From: Lewinellaceae bacterium
GTDB taxonomy: Bacteria > Bacteroidota > Bacteroidia > Chitinophagales > Saprospiraceae
Length of the DNA: 64,000 nucleotides
Assembly: GCA_020636045.1 (NCBI GenBank)
Contig: JACJYP010000004.1
Span: 421,924-485,923, forward strand
Direction: 5' to 3'
How positions within the stretch are numbered: the stretch's first letter is position 1; every line of letters starts with the position of its first letter. The translations under genes and the position numbers were made by a program. Under the pieces are notes generated by a model that did not search any database, was not told where the DNA came from, and was given only the letters and a program-made list of their open reading frames with translations. Shown here piece by piece: positions 36,680-45,696 of the stretch.

Positions 36680-39454
36680 ATGAAACGACTTCTTCCTTTC
36701 ACTTTGTTGATTGCCTTGTTCTTATCACCCCTGTTCCTGTTTGCCCAAAACAACCTTCCCACCTACGATCCCGAAAAGATCGACGTTCCATTCAAAAAAT
36801 TTACCCTGCCAAACGGCCTGCGGCTCATCGTCCACGAAGACCACAAAGCCCCTATCGTGGCGGTGAACGTATGGTACCATGTGGGTTCCAAAAATGAAAA
36901 AGCCGGCAAAAGCGGCTTCGCCCACCTGTTCGAGCACCTGATGTTCAACGGCTCGGAACACTTCAATACCGACTATTTCCAGGCATTGGAAGCCATTGGC
37001 GCCACCGATCTGAACGGTACCACCAATGAAGACCGCACCAACTACTTCCAGAATGTGCCGGTCGGCGCACTCGACCAGGTGCTCTGGCTGGAAAGCGACC
37101 GCATGGGCCACCTCCTCGGCGCCATCGACCAGGCAAAACTGGACGAGCAACGCGGAGTAGTGCAGAATGAAAAACGCCAGGGCGAGAACCAGCCTTATGC
37201 CAGGGCATGGGACATTATGCAAAAGGAAATGTACCCGCCATACCACCCTTACGGCCACACGGTGATCGGTGAAATGGAAGACCTCAACGCCGCCAGCCTC
37301 GAAGACGTGCACGAGTGGTTCAAATCCTACTACGGCGCCGCCAATGCCGTGGTCGTGATCGCCGGCGACATCACCGCCGACGCCGCTTATGAAAAAGTGC
37401 TGAAGTTTTTCGGCAACATTCCTGCCGGCCCCACCATCGCCCGCCCGGATGTCAACCTCGCCACGCGCACGGACGACACCCGTGCCGAATTCCAGGACCG
37501 CGTGCCTCAGTCGCGTGTGTACATGGTTTGGAACGTTCCTCAGTGGGGCACGCAGGAAGCTGTTTGGCTCGACCTGGTCTCCGACGTATTCGCCTCCGGC
37601 AAAAACAGCCGCCTGTACAAAAAACTGGTGTATGAAAAACAGATCTGCACCGCCGCATCGGCCTTTGTGGGGCTCAGCGAAATCGCCGGTAATTTTATGA
37701 TCATGGCAACGGTGAAAAACGGCAATACGGTAGAAGAAGTGGAAGCAGCCGTCAACGAGATCATCGATGATTTTCTGAAAAACGGCCCCACAGAAGAAGA
37801 AGTAGGCCGCGTGAAAGCATCGTATTTTGCCAACTTTATCAAAGGCCTCGAGCGCATCGGCGGCTTTGGCGGCAAAAGCGACCTGCTCGCACAGAACGCA
37901 GTGTACGGCGGCAGCCCCGATTACTACAAAACCCTGCTGCGCTGGTACCACGGCACGACCGCCAAAAACCTGCATGAAACGGCGAAAAAATGGCTCTCCA
38001 AAGGCCGTTTTACGCTGATCTGCAACCCGTACCCGGAATATTCAGTCACCGGTACGGACGTTGACCGCTCGAAAGTACCGGACGTTTCGAAAGAAGTAAC
38101 CGCCAAATTCCCGGACCTGCAACGCGCGACCCTCAAAAACGGCATGAAAGTCGTGCTTGCCCAGCGCAAGGAAAGCCCGACCGTGGTGGCCAGTATGATG
38201 TTCGACGCCGGCTACTGCACGGATAAGATGGGCGGCAAACTCGGCCTGGCATCCATCGCCATGAACATGCTCGACGAAGGCACCAAATCGCTGAACAGTC
38301 TCCAGATCAACGAGCGGCTGCAACTGCTCGGCGCCGGCCTCAGCACCTACAGCGACCTCGACTTCTCCTACGTCAACCTCAACACCCTGAAACAAAGCCT
38401 CGACCCCAGCCTCGACCTGATGGCCGATGTGGTGCTCAACCCCTCTTTCCCGGAGGAGGATTTCAATCGTCTGAAAGACCAGCAAATCAGCCAGATCGCG
38501 AACGAAAAGAAAAATCCGCAGGGCATGGTGATGCGCGTGATGCCGGAACTGCTCTATGGTAAAGATCACCCCTACGGCATGCCCATGTCCGGCAGCGGCG
38601 AAGAAAATGTAGTCCGCGAAATGGAACTCGGCGATGTAAAAGGTTTTTACGGCCGCTGGATCCGTCCGAACAACGCCACGATCGTGGTGACCGGCGATAT
38701 CAGCATGCCCGAACTGGTGGAAAAACTGGAAAAGCGCTTCGGCAGCTGGCAGAAAGGCGATGTGCCGAAAAAAGTCATCCCCGAAGTAAAAACGGCCGGC
38801 ACCTCCAACAAGATATTCGTCATCGACCGCCCGGAAAGCCAGCAGAGCCTGATCGTGGCGGGGTACCTGACCAAGCCGTACGGCCAGATGGACGAAACCG
38901 CAATCGAGCAGATGAACAACGTGCTGGGCGGTGACTTCACCAGCCGCATCAACATGAACATCCGGGAAGACAAACACTGGGCATACGGCGCCGGCTCCGG
39001 CATCATGAACACCGCCGGTCAGCGCCCCTTCTTCGTGTTCGCCCCGGTGCAGACGGACAAGACCAAGGAAAGTATCCAGGAGATCGTGAAAGAAGTGAAT
39101 ATGTTCGTGGGCGACAAGCCTATGACGCAGGAAGAATTCGACAAGACCAAGCAAAATACGGTGCTCGGCATGGCCGGCATGTGGGAAACCAACAACGCCG
39201 TGAACAATTCCGCCAAGAACATCGTGAAATACGGTCTCAAGGATGACTACTGGAAAACATACAGCTCGCGTGTACAAGGCCTCACGCTGAATGATGTGCA
39301 GAGTACAGCCAAAAGCATCGTGCAGCCCAACAACCTTGGCTGGTTTATGGCTGCCGACGTCGCCAAAACGATGCCTTCCCTCGAACAACTGGGCATGGAA
39401 GTGATCCAGATCGACGCAGAAGGGAACGTGGTTTCCAAAAAGGCCAAACCGTAA
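36680..39454 (+). CDS. M16 family zinc metalloprotease, two-domain form
   Basis: 924 residues with a signal peptide (LLIALFLSPLFLFAQ). The N-terminal M16 half carries the inverted zinc motif HLFEH (His82, Glu85, His86), with downstream acidic residues in EQRGVVQNEKRQGENQPYA. The C-terminal half (about 470-900; TLKNGMKVVLAQRKESPTV) keeps the fold but has no HxxEH (GLASIAMNMLDEG in its place), as is usual for the inactive half. Degrades peptides in the periplasm. Monocistronic, with a terminator at 39488. Long antisense frames over this gene are codon-bias shadows. Confidence 0.95.
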   Translation: MKRLLPFTLLIALFLSPLFLFAQNNLPTYDPEKIDVPFKKFTLPNGLRLIVHEDHKAPIVAVNVWYHVGSKNEKAGKSGFAHLFEHLMFNGSEHFNTDYFQALEAIGATDLNGTTNEDRTNYFQNVPVGALDQVLWLESDRMGHLLGAIDQAKLDEQRGVVQNEKRQGENQPYARAWDIMQKEMYPPYHPYGHTVIGEMEDLNAASLEDVHEWFKSYYGAANAVVVIAGDITADAAYEKVLKFFGNIPAGPTIARPDVNLATRTDDTRAEFQDRVPQSRVYMVWNVPQWGTQEAVWLDLVSDVFASGKNSRLYKKLVYEKQICTAASAFVGLSEIAGNFMIMATVKNGNTVEEVEAAVNEIIDDFLKNGPTEEEVGRVKASYFANFIKGLERIGGFGGKSDLLAQNAVYGGSPDYYKTLLRWYHGTTAKNLHETAKKWLSKGRFTLICNPYPEYSVTGTDVDRSKVPDVSKEVTAKFPDLQRATLKNGMKVVLAQRKESPTVVASMMFDAGYCTDKMGGKLGLASIAMNMLDEGTKSLNSLQINERLQLLGAGLSTYSDLDFSYVNLNTLKQSLDPSLDLMADVVLNPSFPEEDFNRLKDQQISQIANEKKNPQGMVMRVMPELLYGKDHPYGMPMSGSGEENVVREMELGDVKGFYGRWIRPNNATIVVTGDISMPELVEKLEKRFGSWQKGDVPKKVIPEVKTAGTSNKIFVIDRPESQQSLIVAGYLTKPYGQMDETAIEQMNNVLGGDFTSRINMNIREDKHWAYGAGSGIMNTAGQRPFFVFAPVQTDKTKESIQEIVKEVNMFVGDKPMTQEEFDKTKQNTVLGMAGMWETNNAVNNSAKNIVKYGLKDDYWKTYSSRVQGLTLNDVQSTAKSIVQPNNLGWFMAADVAKTMPSLEQLGMEVIQIDAEGNVVSKKAKP

Positions 39455-39487
39455 CGACATCAGGCGATCTCCCGATCACATAGCAAC

Positions 39488-39527
39488 ATCCCGAATTTTC
39501 CGTAACGGAGAATTCGGGATTTTTTTT
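39488..39527 (+). terminator. Rho-independent terminator of the M16 gene
   Basis: ATCCCGAATT pairs with AATTCGGGAT around an inner CCGTAACGG hairpin and is followed by eight T. It lies between the converging M16 and mgsA genes. Confidence 0.85.
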
Positions 39528-39546
39528 GAGCGTCTGCCTTGCATCC

Positions 39547-40041
39547 TCACTTGACCTTACCGATCCGCTTTTTCAGCCGTTGCTGGTATTCGGTGTAATC
39601 GGTCAGCAGCGCCTCGTATGCTTCGTGCATCAGCGGGGAGGTGAGTAGAAAATCGGCCGTCGAGCGGTCGCAGGCAATGGGAATGTTCCACACCACACCC
39701 AGGCGCAGCAAGGCCTTGATGTCGGGATCGTGCGGCTGCGCCTCCATGGGGTCCCAGAAAAAGATCAGCACATCCACTTCTCCTTCCGCGATCAGGGCGC
39801 CGAGTTGCTGGTCGCCGCCCAGCGGGCCGCTCAGCAGGCGCCTTACGGGCAGATCAAGCGCTTTTTCCAGCAGCAGGCCGGTCGTGCCCGTTGCCAGCAG
39901 CTCGTGTGCCGACAGCACATGCCGGTTGTAGACGGCCCAGTCCATCAGATCGTCTTTTTTGTGGTCGTGCGCTACGAGTGCAACCCGTTTCCGCACATGC
40001 AGGGTGCGGGTCTGTGATGTCTTGTGTTTGTTCATGGTCAT
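39547..40041 (-). CDS. mgsA: Methylglyoxal synthase
   Basis: About 164 residues. The frame can begin at a TTG at 40053, but ATG at 40041 or 40035 is more likely because the TTG lies inside an inverted-repeat element. Family motifs are intact: ALVAHDHKK, ATGTTG, SGPLGGDQQLGALI, FFWDPMEAQPHDPDIKALLRL (with the catalytic Asp) and NIPIACDRSTADFL. The enzyme converts dihydroxyacetone phosphate to methylglyoxal and phosphate, an overflow bypass of lower glycolysis. Cytoplasmic. Its 5' leader overlaps the 151-bp repeat element, which could affect expression. Confidence 0.95.
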   Translation of the reverse strand: MTMNKHKTSQTRTLHVRKRVALVAHDHKKDDLMDWAVYNRHVLSAHELLATGTTGLLLEKALDLPVRRLLSGPLGGDQQLGALIAEGEVDVLIFFWDPMEAQPHDPDIKALLRLGVVWNIPIACDRSTADFLLTSPLMHEAYEALLTDYTEYQQRLKKRIGKVK

Positions 40042-40045
40042 AAGT

Positions 40046-40196
40046 GTCGCCAAGCTCTGGTTGGCGATTTTAACCTCCGGCTGGCGATTTTACGGTATCG
40101 GGTTTCGAAATCGATTTTTAGACCCGGACCGTTGGCGATATGGATATATCTGGTGCCGGTTGGCAAATGAGTGTTCGCCAACCAGAGCTTGGCGAC
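40046..40196. repeat. 151-bp element with 22-bp perfect inverted ends
   Basis: 40046-40067 and 40175-40196 are exact reverse complements. Inside, TTGGCGAT- or CTGGCGAT-type units recur in tandem near 40061, 40081 and 40133. No gene lies within. It abuts the mgsA start codon. It may be a MITE, or a large cruciform or mRNA hairpin in the mgsA leader. Confidence 0.65.
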
Positions 40197-40310
40197 GCGC
40201 GCTACAAAGTTATTCATTTCCAGCCGTTTACCTTTTATACACAAAAAATGGTACGGCTTTTGTCTTAACACTTCTGCCACACCAATAAAATCAAGGTGGC
40301 CAAAACTACT

Positions 40311-40454
40311 ATGAAGGAAAAAAGCAACAAATCGATGATCACGATCTGCATCCTGTTGTTCCACCTGGGATTGCTGTACTGGGCATTCGAACAACTGCAA
40401 CCGGAACAGAAGCCCCAGGCCATTGAGCAGGAAATCCAGATCGACACACCCTGA
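40311..40454 (+). CDS. Small single-pass membrane protein, 47 aa
   Basis: ATG to TGA reads MKEKSNKSMITI, a hydrophobic segment (ICILLFHLGLLYWAFEQL) and an acidic, Gln/Pro-rich tail ending EIQIDTP. It has a basic cytoplasmic end, one membrane helix and an acidic periplasmic tail. It is followed 25 nt later by a good terminator, which supports a real transcription unit. No family recognised. Confidence 0.55.
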   Translation: MKEKSNKSMITICILLFHLGLLYWAFEQLQPEQKPQAIEQEIQIDTP

Positions 40455-40479
40455 TCACAATCAAAACAGACTTCAACAG

Positions 40480-40512
40480 AAGGCGCGGCATTTCGGTGCA
40501 GCGCCTTTTTTA
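40480..40512 (+). terminator. Rho-independent terminator after the 47-aa gene
   Basis: AAGGCGC (40480-40486) pairs with GCGCCTT (40501-40507), followed by a T-rich tract. Confidence 0.8.
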
Positions 40513-40543
40513 TTGTCGTATAATGCAACCTCGCCTGCCGGCG

Positions 40544-40576
40544 TTTGTTCTGGTTGAGTACTTATATCTACATTTG
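40544..40576 (+). promoter_or_regulatory. Promoter of the DUF58/PPK2 pair
   Basis: TTTG at 40544-40547, a 21-bp spacer, then TACATTTG at 40569-40576: exact matches to both Bacteroidota elements. Transcription would start near 40583, 30 nt before the ATG at 40613. It lies after the terminator at 40480-40512. Confidence 0.7.
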
Positions 40577-40612
40577 CCGCTTCACTTCGGCGTCGCCGAA
40601 ACCACTATATCT

Positions 40613-41551
40613 ATGTCAGAAATATTTGAGCGTCAGGATATCCGCGCGCTGGGCAGCAACCTCGAGTTGCTCGCACAGCAGGTTGTGGAAGGTTTTATCG
40701 TCGGACTGCACCGCAGCCCTTTCCACGGCTTCTCGGTCGAATTTGCCGAACACCGGCTGTACAACTCCGGCGAAAGCACCCGCAACATCGACTGGAAAGT
40801 GTACGGACGTACCGACAAGTTATTTGTCAAGCGATTTGAAGAAGAAACGAACCTGCGCTGCCAGATCGTGGTGGATGCTTCTTCCACCATGTACTACCCC
40901 TGGGATGAAAAGCAGCCCGACAAGTTCAAATACAAGAACAAATTTTGCTTTGCGGCGCAATCAGCGGCCGTGCTCATGAATGCCCTGAAGCGGCAGCGCG
41001 ACGCATTCGGACTGACGCTGTTCGACAACGAGATACAGATCAATACCTCCGCAAAATCGAGCACGGTACACTACCGCCTCCTGCTGTCGCACCTGATCCA
41101 GCGCATCGAAAACCCGCAACTCAACCGCACCACCGACCTGGCGACCAGCCTGCACCAGGTGGCCGACGCCATTCACCGCCGCTCGCTGGTAGTGATCTTT
41201 ACGGACGTGATGGAGCAGCCCGACAAGGCGGAAGACCTCTTTGCCGCATTACAGCACCTGCGTTATGCGAAACACGAAGTGATCCTGTTCCATGTAACGG
41301 ATAAAAGCAAGGAACTGGATTTCGAGTTCGAGAACCGGCCCTACGTATTCGTCGACATGGAAAGCGGCGAGCAGGTACGGTTGCAGCCCAGTCAAGTCAA
41401 GGAATACTATGTGAAACAAGTGACGGCGTTCACCGAACAACTCAAACTGCGCTGCCTGCAGTACAAGATCGACTTTGTGGAAGCCGACATCAACAAGGGT
41501 TTCACCCAGATACTACAGACCTGGATGGTGAAACGCGCCAAAATGGGCTGA
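40613..41551 (+). CDS. DUF58 domain protein (VWA-like)
   Basis: 312 residues from ATG at 40613; the longer frame upstream overlaps the promoter and is rejected. DUF58 hallmarks are GLHRSPFHGFSVEFAEHRLYN, GESTRNIDWKVYGRTDKLFVKRFEEETNLRC and the MIDAS-like VVDASSTM of a von Willebrand A fold. DUF58 proteins usually sit with MoxR ATPases and BatA-type proteins in envelope or metal-insertion clusters; no MoxR is present here. Soluble and cytoplasmic by sequence. The PPK2 gene follows 30 bp later. Confidence 0.9.
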   Translation: MSEIFERQDIRALGSNLELLAQQVVEGFIVGLHRSPFHGFSVEFAEHRLYNSGESTRNIDWKVYGRTDKLFVKRFEEETNLRCQIVVDASSTMYYPWDEKQPDKFKYKNKFCFAAQSAAVLMNALKRQRDAFGLTLFDNEIQINTSAKSSTVHYRLLLSHLIQRIENPQLNRTTDLATSLHQVADAIHRRSLVVIFTDVMEQPDKAEDLFAALQHLRYAKHEVILFHVTDKSKELDFEFENRPYVFVDMESGEQVRLQPSQVKEYYVKQVTAFTEQLKLRCLQYKIDFVEADINKGFTQILQTWMVKRAKMG

Positions 41552-41581
41552 TCCCTTTATCAAAACATCGACAAAACGACC

Positions 41582-42322
41582 ATGATCAAACTGGCAAGCA
41601 TCCCAACCACCGCACCGGACGACGTAAAGGAAAAAGACATTAGGAAAGAAACGGAGGACCTGGTGAAACAACTCGGCGACCTGCAGGAACGCATGTATGC
41701 CGAAAGAAAACACGCCGTGCTGGTGGTGTTGCAAGGCATGGACGCCAGCGGAAAGGACGGCGCCGCGCACAAGGTTTTCGACTATTGCCGGATCACCGGA
41801 CTCTCATACCACGCTTTTAAAAAGCCGACGGAAGAGGAATTCGCCCACGACTTTCTCTGGCGCATCCACAAGGTCGCTCCGGAGAAAGGCATGATCGGCA
41901 TTTTCAACCGCAGCCACTATGAGGACATCCTGATCCAGCGCGTGCACGGCTGGATCGACGAAAAGCGCGTGGAACAGCGCATGAGGGCCATTAATGCTTT
42001 TGAAGAAACGCTGGTCTTCGACAACAATACCCATGTGTTCAAATTCTACATGCACACGTCGAAGGACGAGCAGGAAAAGCAGTTGCTCGAACGCATGCAG
42101 GAACCCGAAAAATACTGGAAACACAACCCGGGCGACTGGGAAGAGCGAAAATTCTGGGATCAGTATATGGAAGCCTATGAATACGCGATCAACAACAGCA
42201 GCATCCCCTGGTACATATGCCCGGTAGACCAGCGCTGGTATCGCGACTATTTTATCTCCAAGACCCTGGTGGAAGCCCTGGAGAAACTGCATATGAAAAT
42301 GCCGCCCTTACAGGATAAATAA
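41582..42322 (+). CDS. ppk2: Polyphosphate kinase 2 family protein
   Basis: 246 residues. Walker A (VLQGMDASGKDGA), lid and Walker B-like region (IGIFNRSHYEDILIQRVH) and WKHNPGDWEER are intact PPK2 features. It uses polyphosphate to phosphorylate nucleotides; the single-domain, short form fits the AMP/ADP-phosphorylating or class III type, but the preferred acceptor is inference. Cytoplasmic. Likely co-transcribed with the DUF58 gene. Confidence 0.92.
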   Translation: MIKLASIPTTAPDDVKEKDIRKETEDLVKQLGDLQERMYAERKHAVLVVLQGMDASGKDGAAHKVFDYCRITGLSYHAFKKPTEEEFAHDFLWRIHKVAPEKGMIGIFNRSHYEDILIQRVHGWIDEKRVEQRMRAINAFEETLVFDNNTHVFKFYMHTSKDEQEKQLLERMQEPEKYWKHNPGDWEERKFWDQYMEAYEYAINNSSIPWYICPVDQRWYRDYFISKTLVEALEKLHMKMPPLQDK

Positions 42323-42354
42323 CGGGCAGGCATCCCCTCTTTTTTATTGAGCGA

Positions 42355-43077
42355 TCAGAGCTTGAACCGCAGGAAAAACTGCGCGCCGAAGTTGTTCATG
42401 CGCGGCTGGCGGGCTGTTTTTGGTGTGAGGTCGAGTTCGCCGAAGCCTTCCACACCCACACGGATCATGCGCGCCTCGCCGAGTTCCTTGCCGATACCGC
42501 CCCGCACGGTGAACAGGTTGCCCGTTTTTTTGCCGAGCGGCTGCTCCGGGTTGAAATAGGTGGCAGCCTGCTCGCGCGCTTCCTTGTGCCCGATGCTGTT
42601 GACGATGGTAGCGGCGCCAAAACCGTTGTCCTTGACAAATTTGTACCCGCCCAGGAAAGAGAAGAAGTAATTATCGTCGTAGGTAAAGAACTCCTTGCCA
42701 AATCCGGCAATGAAGCCGAACGCCATTTTCTCGTAGGAAGAAGGCGAACTCATCGCTTCGACGGCAAAAAGCAGGGGCCAGTCCTTGTAGGTGAAATGCG
42801 CGGAAATACCCAGCCGTGGCTGCACGAAATTGGTGCGCAGCTTGTAGTCCGATGCAAAATCTTCCCAGGAATACTCGTATTCGGGTGGAGAGTGCGCTTC
42901 GACGGCGATCTTGGTGAAGCGGTACTGGTTGTACATGGGGGTCGTTTCAAACTGCGTGTTGTGAAACAACTGCGACATCCCAACATTCACGCCGATATTG
43001 ATCTTCAGGTTTTGGGAGGCAGCCGACTGCACGAGCAGCAAAACTGCGGCAAGCGTGGTAAAGTTCTTCAATTGCAT
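42355..43077 (-). CDS. Outer-membrane beta-barrel-like protein
   Basis: 240 residues with a signal peptide (LAAVLLLVQSAASQ). The mature part alternates in short strands (KINIGVNVGMSQLF, FVQPRLGISAHFTYKDWPLLFAVEAM, FFSFLGGYKFVKD, RMIRVGVEGFGELDL) and ends NNFGAQFFLRFKL with a terminal hydrophobic strand ending in Leu, consistent with an 8-10 strand barrel. The role is unknown. Divergent from the 43382 lipoprotein gene across an AT-rich 304-bp gap. Confidence 0.75.
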   Translation of the reverse strand: MQLKNFTTLAAVLLLVQSAASQNLKINIGVNVGMSQLFHNTQFETTPMYNQYRFTKIAVEAHSPPEYEYSWEDFASDYKLRTNFVQPRLGISAHFTYKDWPLLFAVEAMSSPSSYEKMAFGFIAGFGKEFFTYDDNYFFSFLGGYKFVKDNGFGAATIVNSIGHKEAREQAATYFNPEQPLGKKTGNLFTVRGGIGKELGEARMIRVGVEGFGELDLTPKTARQPRMNNFGAQFFLRFKL

Positions 43078-43381
43078 ATGTGGCTGTTAAAAAAAGGTGA
43101 AATGATTGGGCATTGCGGTGATTCACCAAAGACAGACGCACGATTAAACAGAGCAAAAAACATGCTCGAATGGATTAAAATCGCCCGCGAAGTTACATCT
43201 TTTGCATTTTTACCCGCTTTATATTACGATTTTGTACAGTTAAAGTGAAAATTACCATAAAGTTAAACCCCCGTATTGGGTAGCAATAAAAGCACGAAAA
43301 CTGTCATTTATTGGGCCATAACCGCCTTGGAAAAGGCATTTTTATCAAAACCCTTCATTCATCTTTCTCAATCGTTATTCC
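43078..43381. other. AT-rich divergent intergenic region
   Basis: No gene seen. It separates the divergent barrel and lipoprotein genes and is noticeably more AT-rich than its flanks. A TTTG near 43200 and a TACGATTTTG near 43227 resemble promoter elements but their spacing is wrong, so no promoter is called. Confidence 0.4.
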
Positions 43382-43798
43382 ATGAAAAAGTCAGTTTTCA
43401 GTCTTTCGGTTCTCTTCTTCGCAGTATTGTCGTTCACATCCTGCAAAAAAGACGAGATCGGTTTCGAACAGCAGGTCACCGGCGAATGGCACTCCGTAAA
43501 AGTCAAACTGAACGGCACCGATGTGACCGATTACTTTATGCTCGACCTCGACCTCGCACAGGACAACCGTTTTGATGCCACGCTGAAAGTGGTTACCTTC
43601 CCTGCAGGGAGTTCCGGTGTTTCGCATCCCAAGGGCGAGTGGACGGCCGACGATTCCAGCCAGCAACTCGAACTCGTGTACGATGATTCCGGCGAGACCG
43701 AATCCTACGAAATTCTCGAACTGAGCGATACGGCCATGCGGGTAAAAACCACCCAGCAAAATGGCGACCGCATCGATATCACCTTCGAGAAATTGTAA
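43382..43798 (+). CDS. Lipocalin-like lipoprotein
   Basis: 138 residues. Lipobox LSFTSC places the lipidated Cys near residue 21. The mature part starts with a GEWHSVKVKLNG segment, followed by repeated strands (DLDLAQDNRFDATLKVV, HPKGEWTADDSSQQLELVY, RVKTTQQNGDRIDITFEKL), the pattern of Bacteroidota lipocalin-like domains (DUF4923/Lipocalin_4 type). Ligand unknown. A terminator follows. Confidence 0.78.
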   Translation: MKKSVFSLSVLFFAVLSFTSCKKDEIGFEQQVTGEWHSVKVKLNGTDVTDYFMLDLDLAQDNRFDATLKVVTFPAGSSGVSHPKGEWTADDSSQQLELVYDDSGETESYEILELSDTAMRVKTTQQNGDRIDITFEKL

Positions 43799-43827
43799 TC
43801 CCGTGTTTTTCCCGCCAAAAAGACCTG

Positions 43828-43861
43828 CGGCCTGGCGAACTTTTTCGCCGGGCCGTTTTTT
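43828..43861 (+). terminator. Rho-independent terminator of the lipocalin-like gene
   Basis: CGGCCTGGCGAA pairs with TTCGCCGGGCCG through one T-G wobble, followed by TTTTTT. Confidence 0.85.
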
Positions 43862-43903
43862 ATACCGGTACATTGTCCCGATTTTACTACCACCAGTAAA
43901 CAA

Positions 43904-44287
43904 ATGTCAAAAGTACGCATCGACAAATGGCTGTGGAGCATCCGCATTTTTAAAAGCCGCACCCTCGCATCCGACGCCTGCAAGGCGGGCAAGGTAAAGG
44001 TGGGGGAAGAAGCGGTCAAGCCCTCCTACATGCTCTCGGAAGGAGAAGTCGTAACGGTCAAAAAAGACGGATTCAGTTTTCAGTACCGCGCCCTGCAACT
44101 CATCGAAAAGCGCGTGGGTGCGCCCATCGCGGTCACCTGCTATGAAGACGTCACGCCCGAAGCGGAAAAGAACAAATACCAGTCGTGGTTTCAGAACGCC
44201 ACGCCGGGCGCCGAACGGCGCGAAAAAGGCAGCGGGCGCCCCACCAAAAAGGAACGGCGGGAAATCGATACGTTCAAGGACTTGTAG
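43904..44287 (+). CDS. hslR: S4-domain RNA-binding protein, Hsp15-like
   Basis: 127 residues. The S4 domain is at the N-terminus (VRIDKWLWSIRIFKSRTLASDACKAGKVKVG), followed by a basic C-terminal tail (EKGSGRPTKKERREIDTF). Hsp15 binds nascent-chain-carrying 50S subunits during heat stress. Cytoplasmic. Stands between two terminated or convergent units. Confidence 0.9.
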   Translation: MSKVRIDKWLWSIRIFKSRTLASDACKAGKVKVGEEAVKPSYMLSEGEVVTVKKDGFSFQYRALQLIEKRVGAPIAVTCYEDVTPEAEKNKYQSWFQNATPGAERREKGSGRPTKKERREIDTFKDL

Positions 44288-44294
44288 GAACGTG

Positions 44295-44609
44295 TTACAT
44301 CAACCCGAATATCTTGGCGTATTTCAGCATTTCGCCGGCATTGCTGATCTTGAGTTTGCCGGTCATCATGGCCATCATGGGATTCAGTTCGCCGGACACC
44401 ACTTTTGAAAACGACTCCGCTGAAGTGCTGACTTTGCATTTCGGCTCGCCTTCAAGGCCTTCCAGCACTTCCATCTTTCCGTCGGTCACTTTCACGGTAA
44501 ATTGCCCCGTGTCGGCCACATCGAAGTGAAAAACGGTATTTTGCCCTTCCAGCACCTCGGGTTTTGCCTTTGCAGGAAGGGAATAGAGGAATTCTTTTAC
44601 GTCGATCAT
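44295..44609 (-). CDS. SCP2 sterol-binding domain protein
   Basis: 104 residues from ATG at 44609 (the frame runs on to 44705 without a better start). A single SCP2 domain: TVFHFDVADTGQFTVKVTDGKMEVLEG, PKCKVSTSAESFSKVVSGELNPMMAMMTGKLKI. SCP2 domains bind lipids or acyl chains. An exact -7 box (TACCTTTG on the minus strand, 44663-44670) lies about 54 nt upstream. Soluble. Confidence 0.88.
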   Translation of the reverse strand: MIDVKEFLYSLPAKAKPEVLEGQNTVFHFDVADTGQFTVKVTDGKMEVLEGLEGEPKCKVSTSAESFSKVVSGELNPMMAMMTGKLKISNAGEMLKYAKIFGLM

Positions 44610-44738
44610 CTGAACTTGTGTGTGAATTAACCCTGCCTTAATACGAAGCAGCGTAGATTCGCCAAAGGTAAGACGTGTACGGGATTTTTCGCTTCCCCAA
44701 AGCATTCGCCGGCCGTCGCCGTAAAATTTGCCTGCACT

Positions 44739-45653
44739 ATGTTCTACCGAAACACATTTTCTGCTTTTTTTGGACTCATGATCGCCGCACTACCCTACTT
44801 CGCCTGCAAAAGTGTACCCAAAGGCCCTGTGGAAATACCCGCCGGCTTCGACTGGCAGGGGCATCGCGGCTGCCGGGGACTGATGCCGGAAAACAGCCTG
44901 CCCGCCTTCCTCAAAGCCCTCGAATACCCGCAGGTGACTACCCTCGAACTCGACCTGGCCGTGAGCAGCGACCGCCAGCTGATCGTGAGCCACGAGCCCT
45001 GGTTCAATCCTGCGATCTGCCGGCTGCCGGGCGGCGACTCTATACCCCGCCGCGACGCGGAAAAATACCTGATCTACCAAATGAAAGCCGCCGACTTGCG
45101 CGCCTACGATTGCGGCAGCTGGGGCAACGCGCGTTTTCCCGGGCAACAAAAACAGGCAACCTACAAGCCCACCCTGCGGGAAGTAGTAGAGGCTGTGCGC
45201 AAGCAACGGCCCGATATACGCTGGAACATCGAGATCAAAAGCGAAGCCGCATGGGACGGGCTGCGCCACCCACCGGTGGAGGAATTTGCCGCGCTGGTGA
45301 TCGCCGAACTGCGAGCCCTCGGCATCGATCGCTATGCAACGGTGCAATCGTTCGATGTGCGCGCCCTCCAGGCCATGCACAAGCAGGCGCCCGATATCAC
45401 CCTGGCCTACCTGATCGAAAATATCAAAGGATTCGACACTAACCTGGACCGGCTGGGGTTTACGCCTGCGATCTACAGCCCTTATTACCTGCTGGTATCG
45501 AAAAAACTGGTGCGAAAATGCCACGCCAAAGGCATCAAACTGATCCCATGGACGGTGAACGAAGTAAAAGACATGAAAGGCATGATCCGGCTGGGCGTAG
45601 ACGGCATCATTACGGACTACCCGGATCGCATCGGCGGGGTCGGCGGGAAGTAG
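44739..45653 (+). CDS. Glycerophosphodiester phosphodiesterase lipoprotein
   Basis: 304 residues. A lipobox-like YFAC near residue 27 suggests membrane anchoring in the periplasm. GDPD motifs: WQGHRGCRGLMPENSLPAF (catalytic His and Arg), ELDLAVSSDRQLIVSHEPW (Glu-x-Asp metal ligands and second His), NIEIKSE and IIPWTVNE-like ending (LIPWTVNEVKDM, DGIITDYPD). It hydrolyses glycerophosphodiesters to glycerol-3-phosphate and an alcohol. Monocistronic, with a strong palindromic terminator downstream. Confidence 0.92.
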   Translation: MFYRNTFSAFFGLMIAALPYFACKSVPKGPVEIPAGFDWQGHRGCRGLMPENSLPAFLKALEYPQVTTLELDLAVSSDRQLIVSHEPWFNPAICRLPGGDSIPRRDAEKYLIYQMKAADLRAYDCGSWGNARFPGQQKQATYKPTLREVVEAVRKQRPDIRWNIEIKSEAAWDGLRHPPVEEFAALVIAELRALGIDRYATVQSFDVRALQAMHKQAPDITLAYLIENIKGFDTNLDRLGFTPAIYSPYYLLVSKKLVRKCHAKGIKLIPWTVNEVKDMKGMIRLGVDGIITDYPDRIGGVGGK

Positions 45654-45696
45654 CCGTGTAGCAGTAGTAGTGGGCGGTTTTGTCTCGATAAACGAC

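Noticed and set aside
36725..39460. Two long antisense frames (416 and 472 residues) opposite the M16 protease gene
   Set aside because: They are rich in His, Val, Phe and Gly as expected from reverse-reading GC-rich codons, and the sense gene has clear catalytic motifs.
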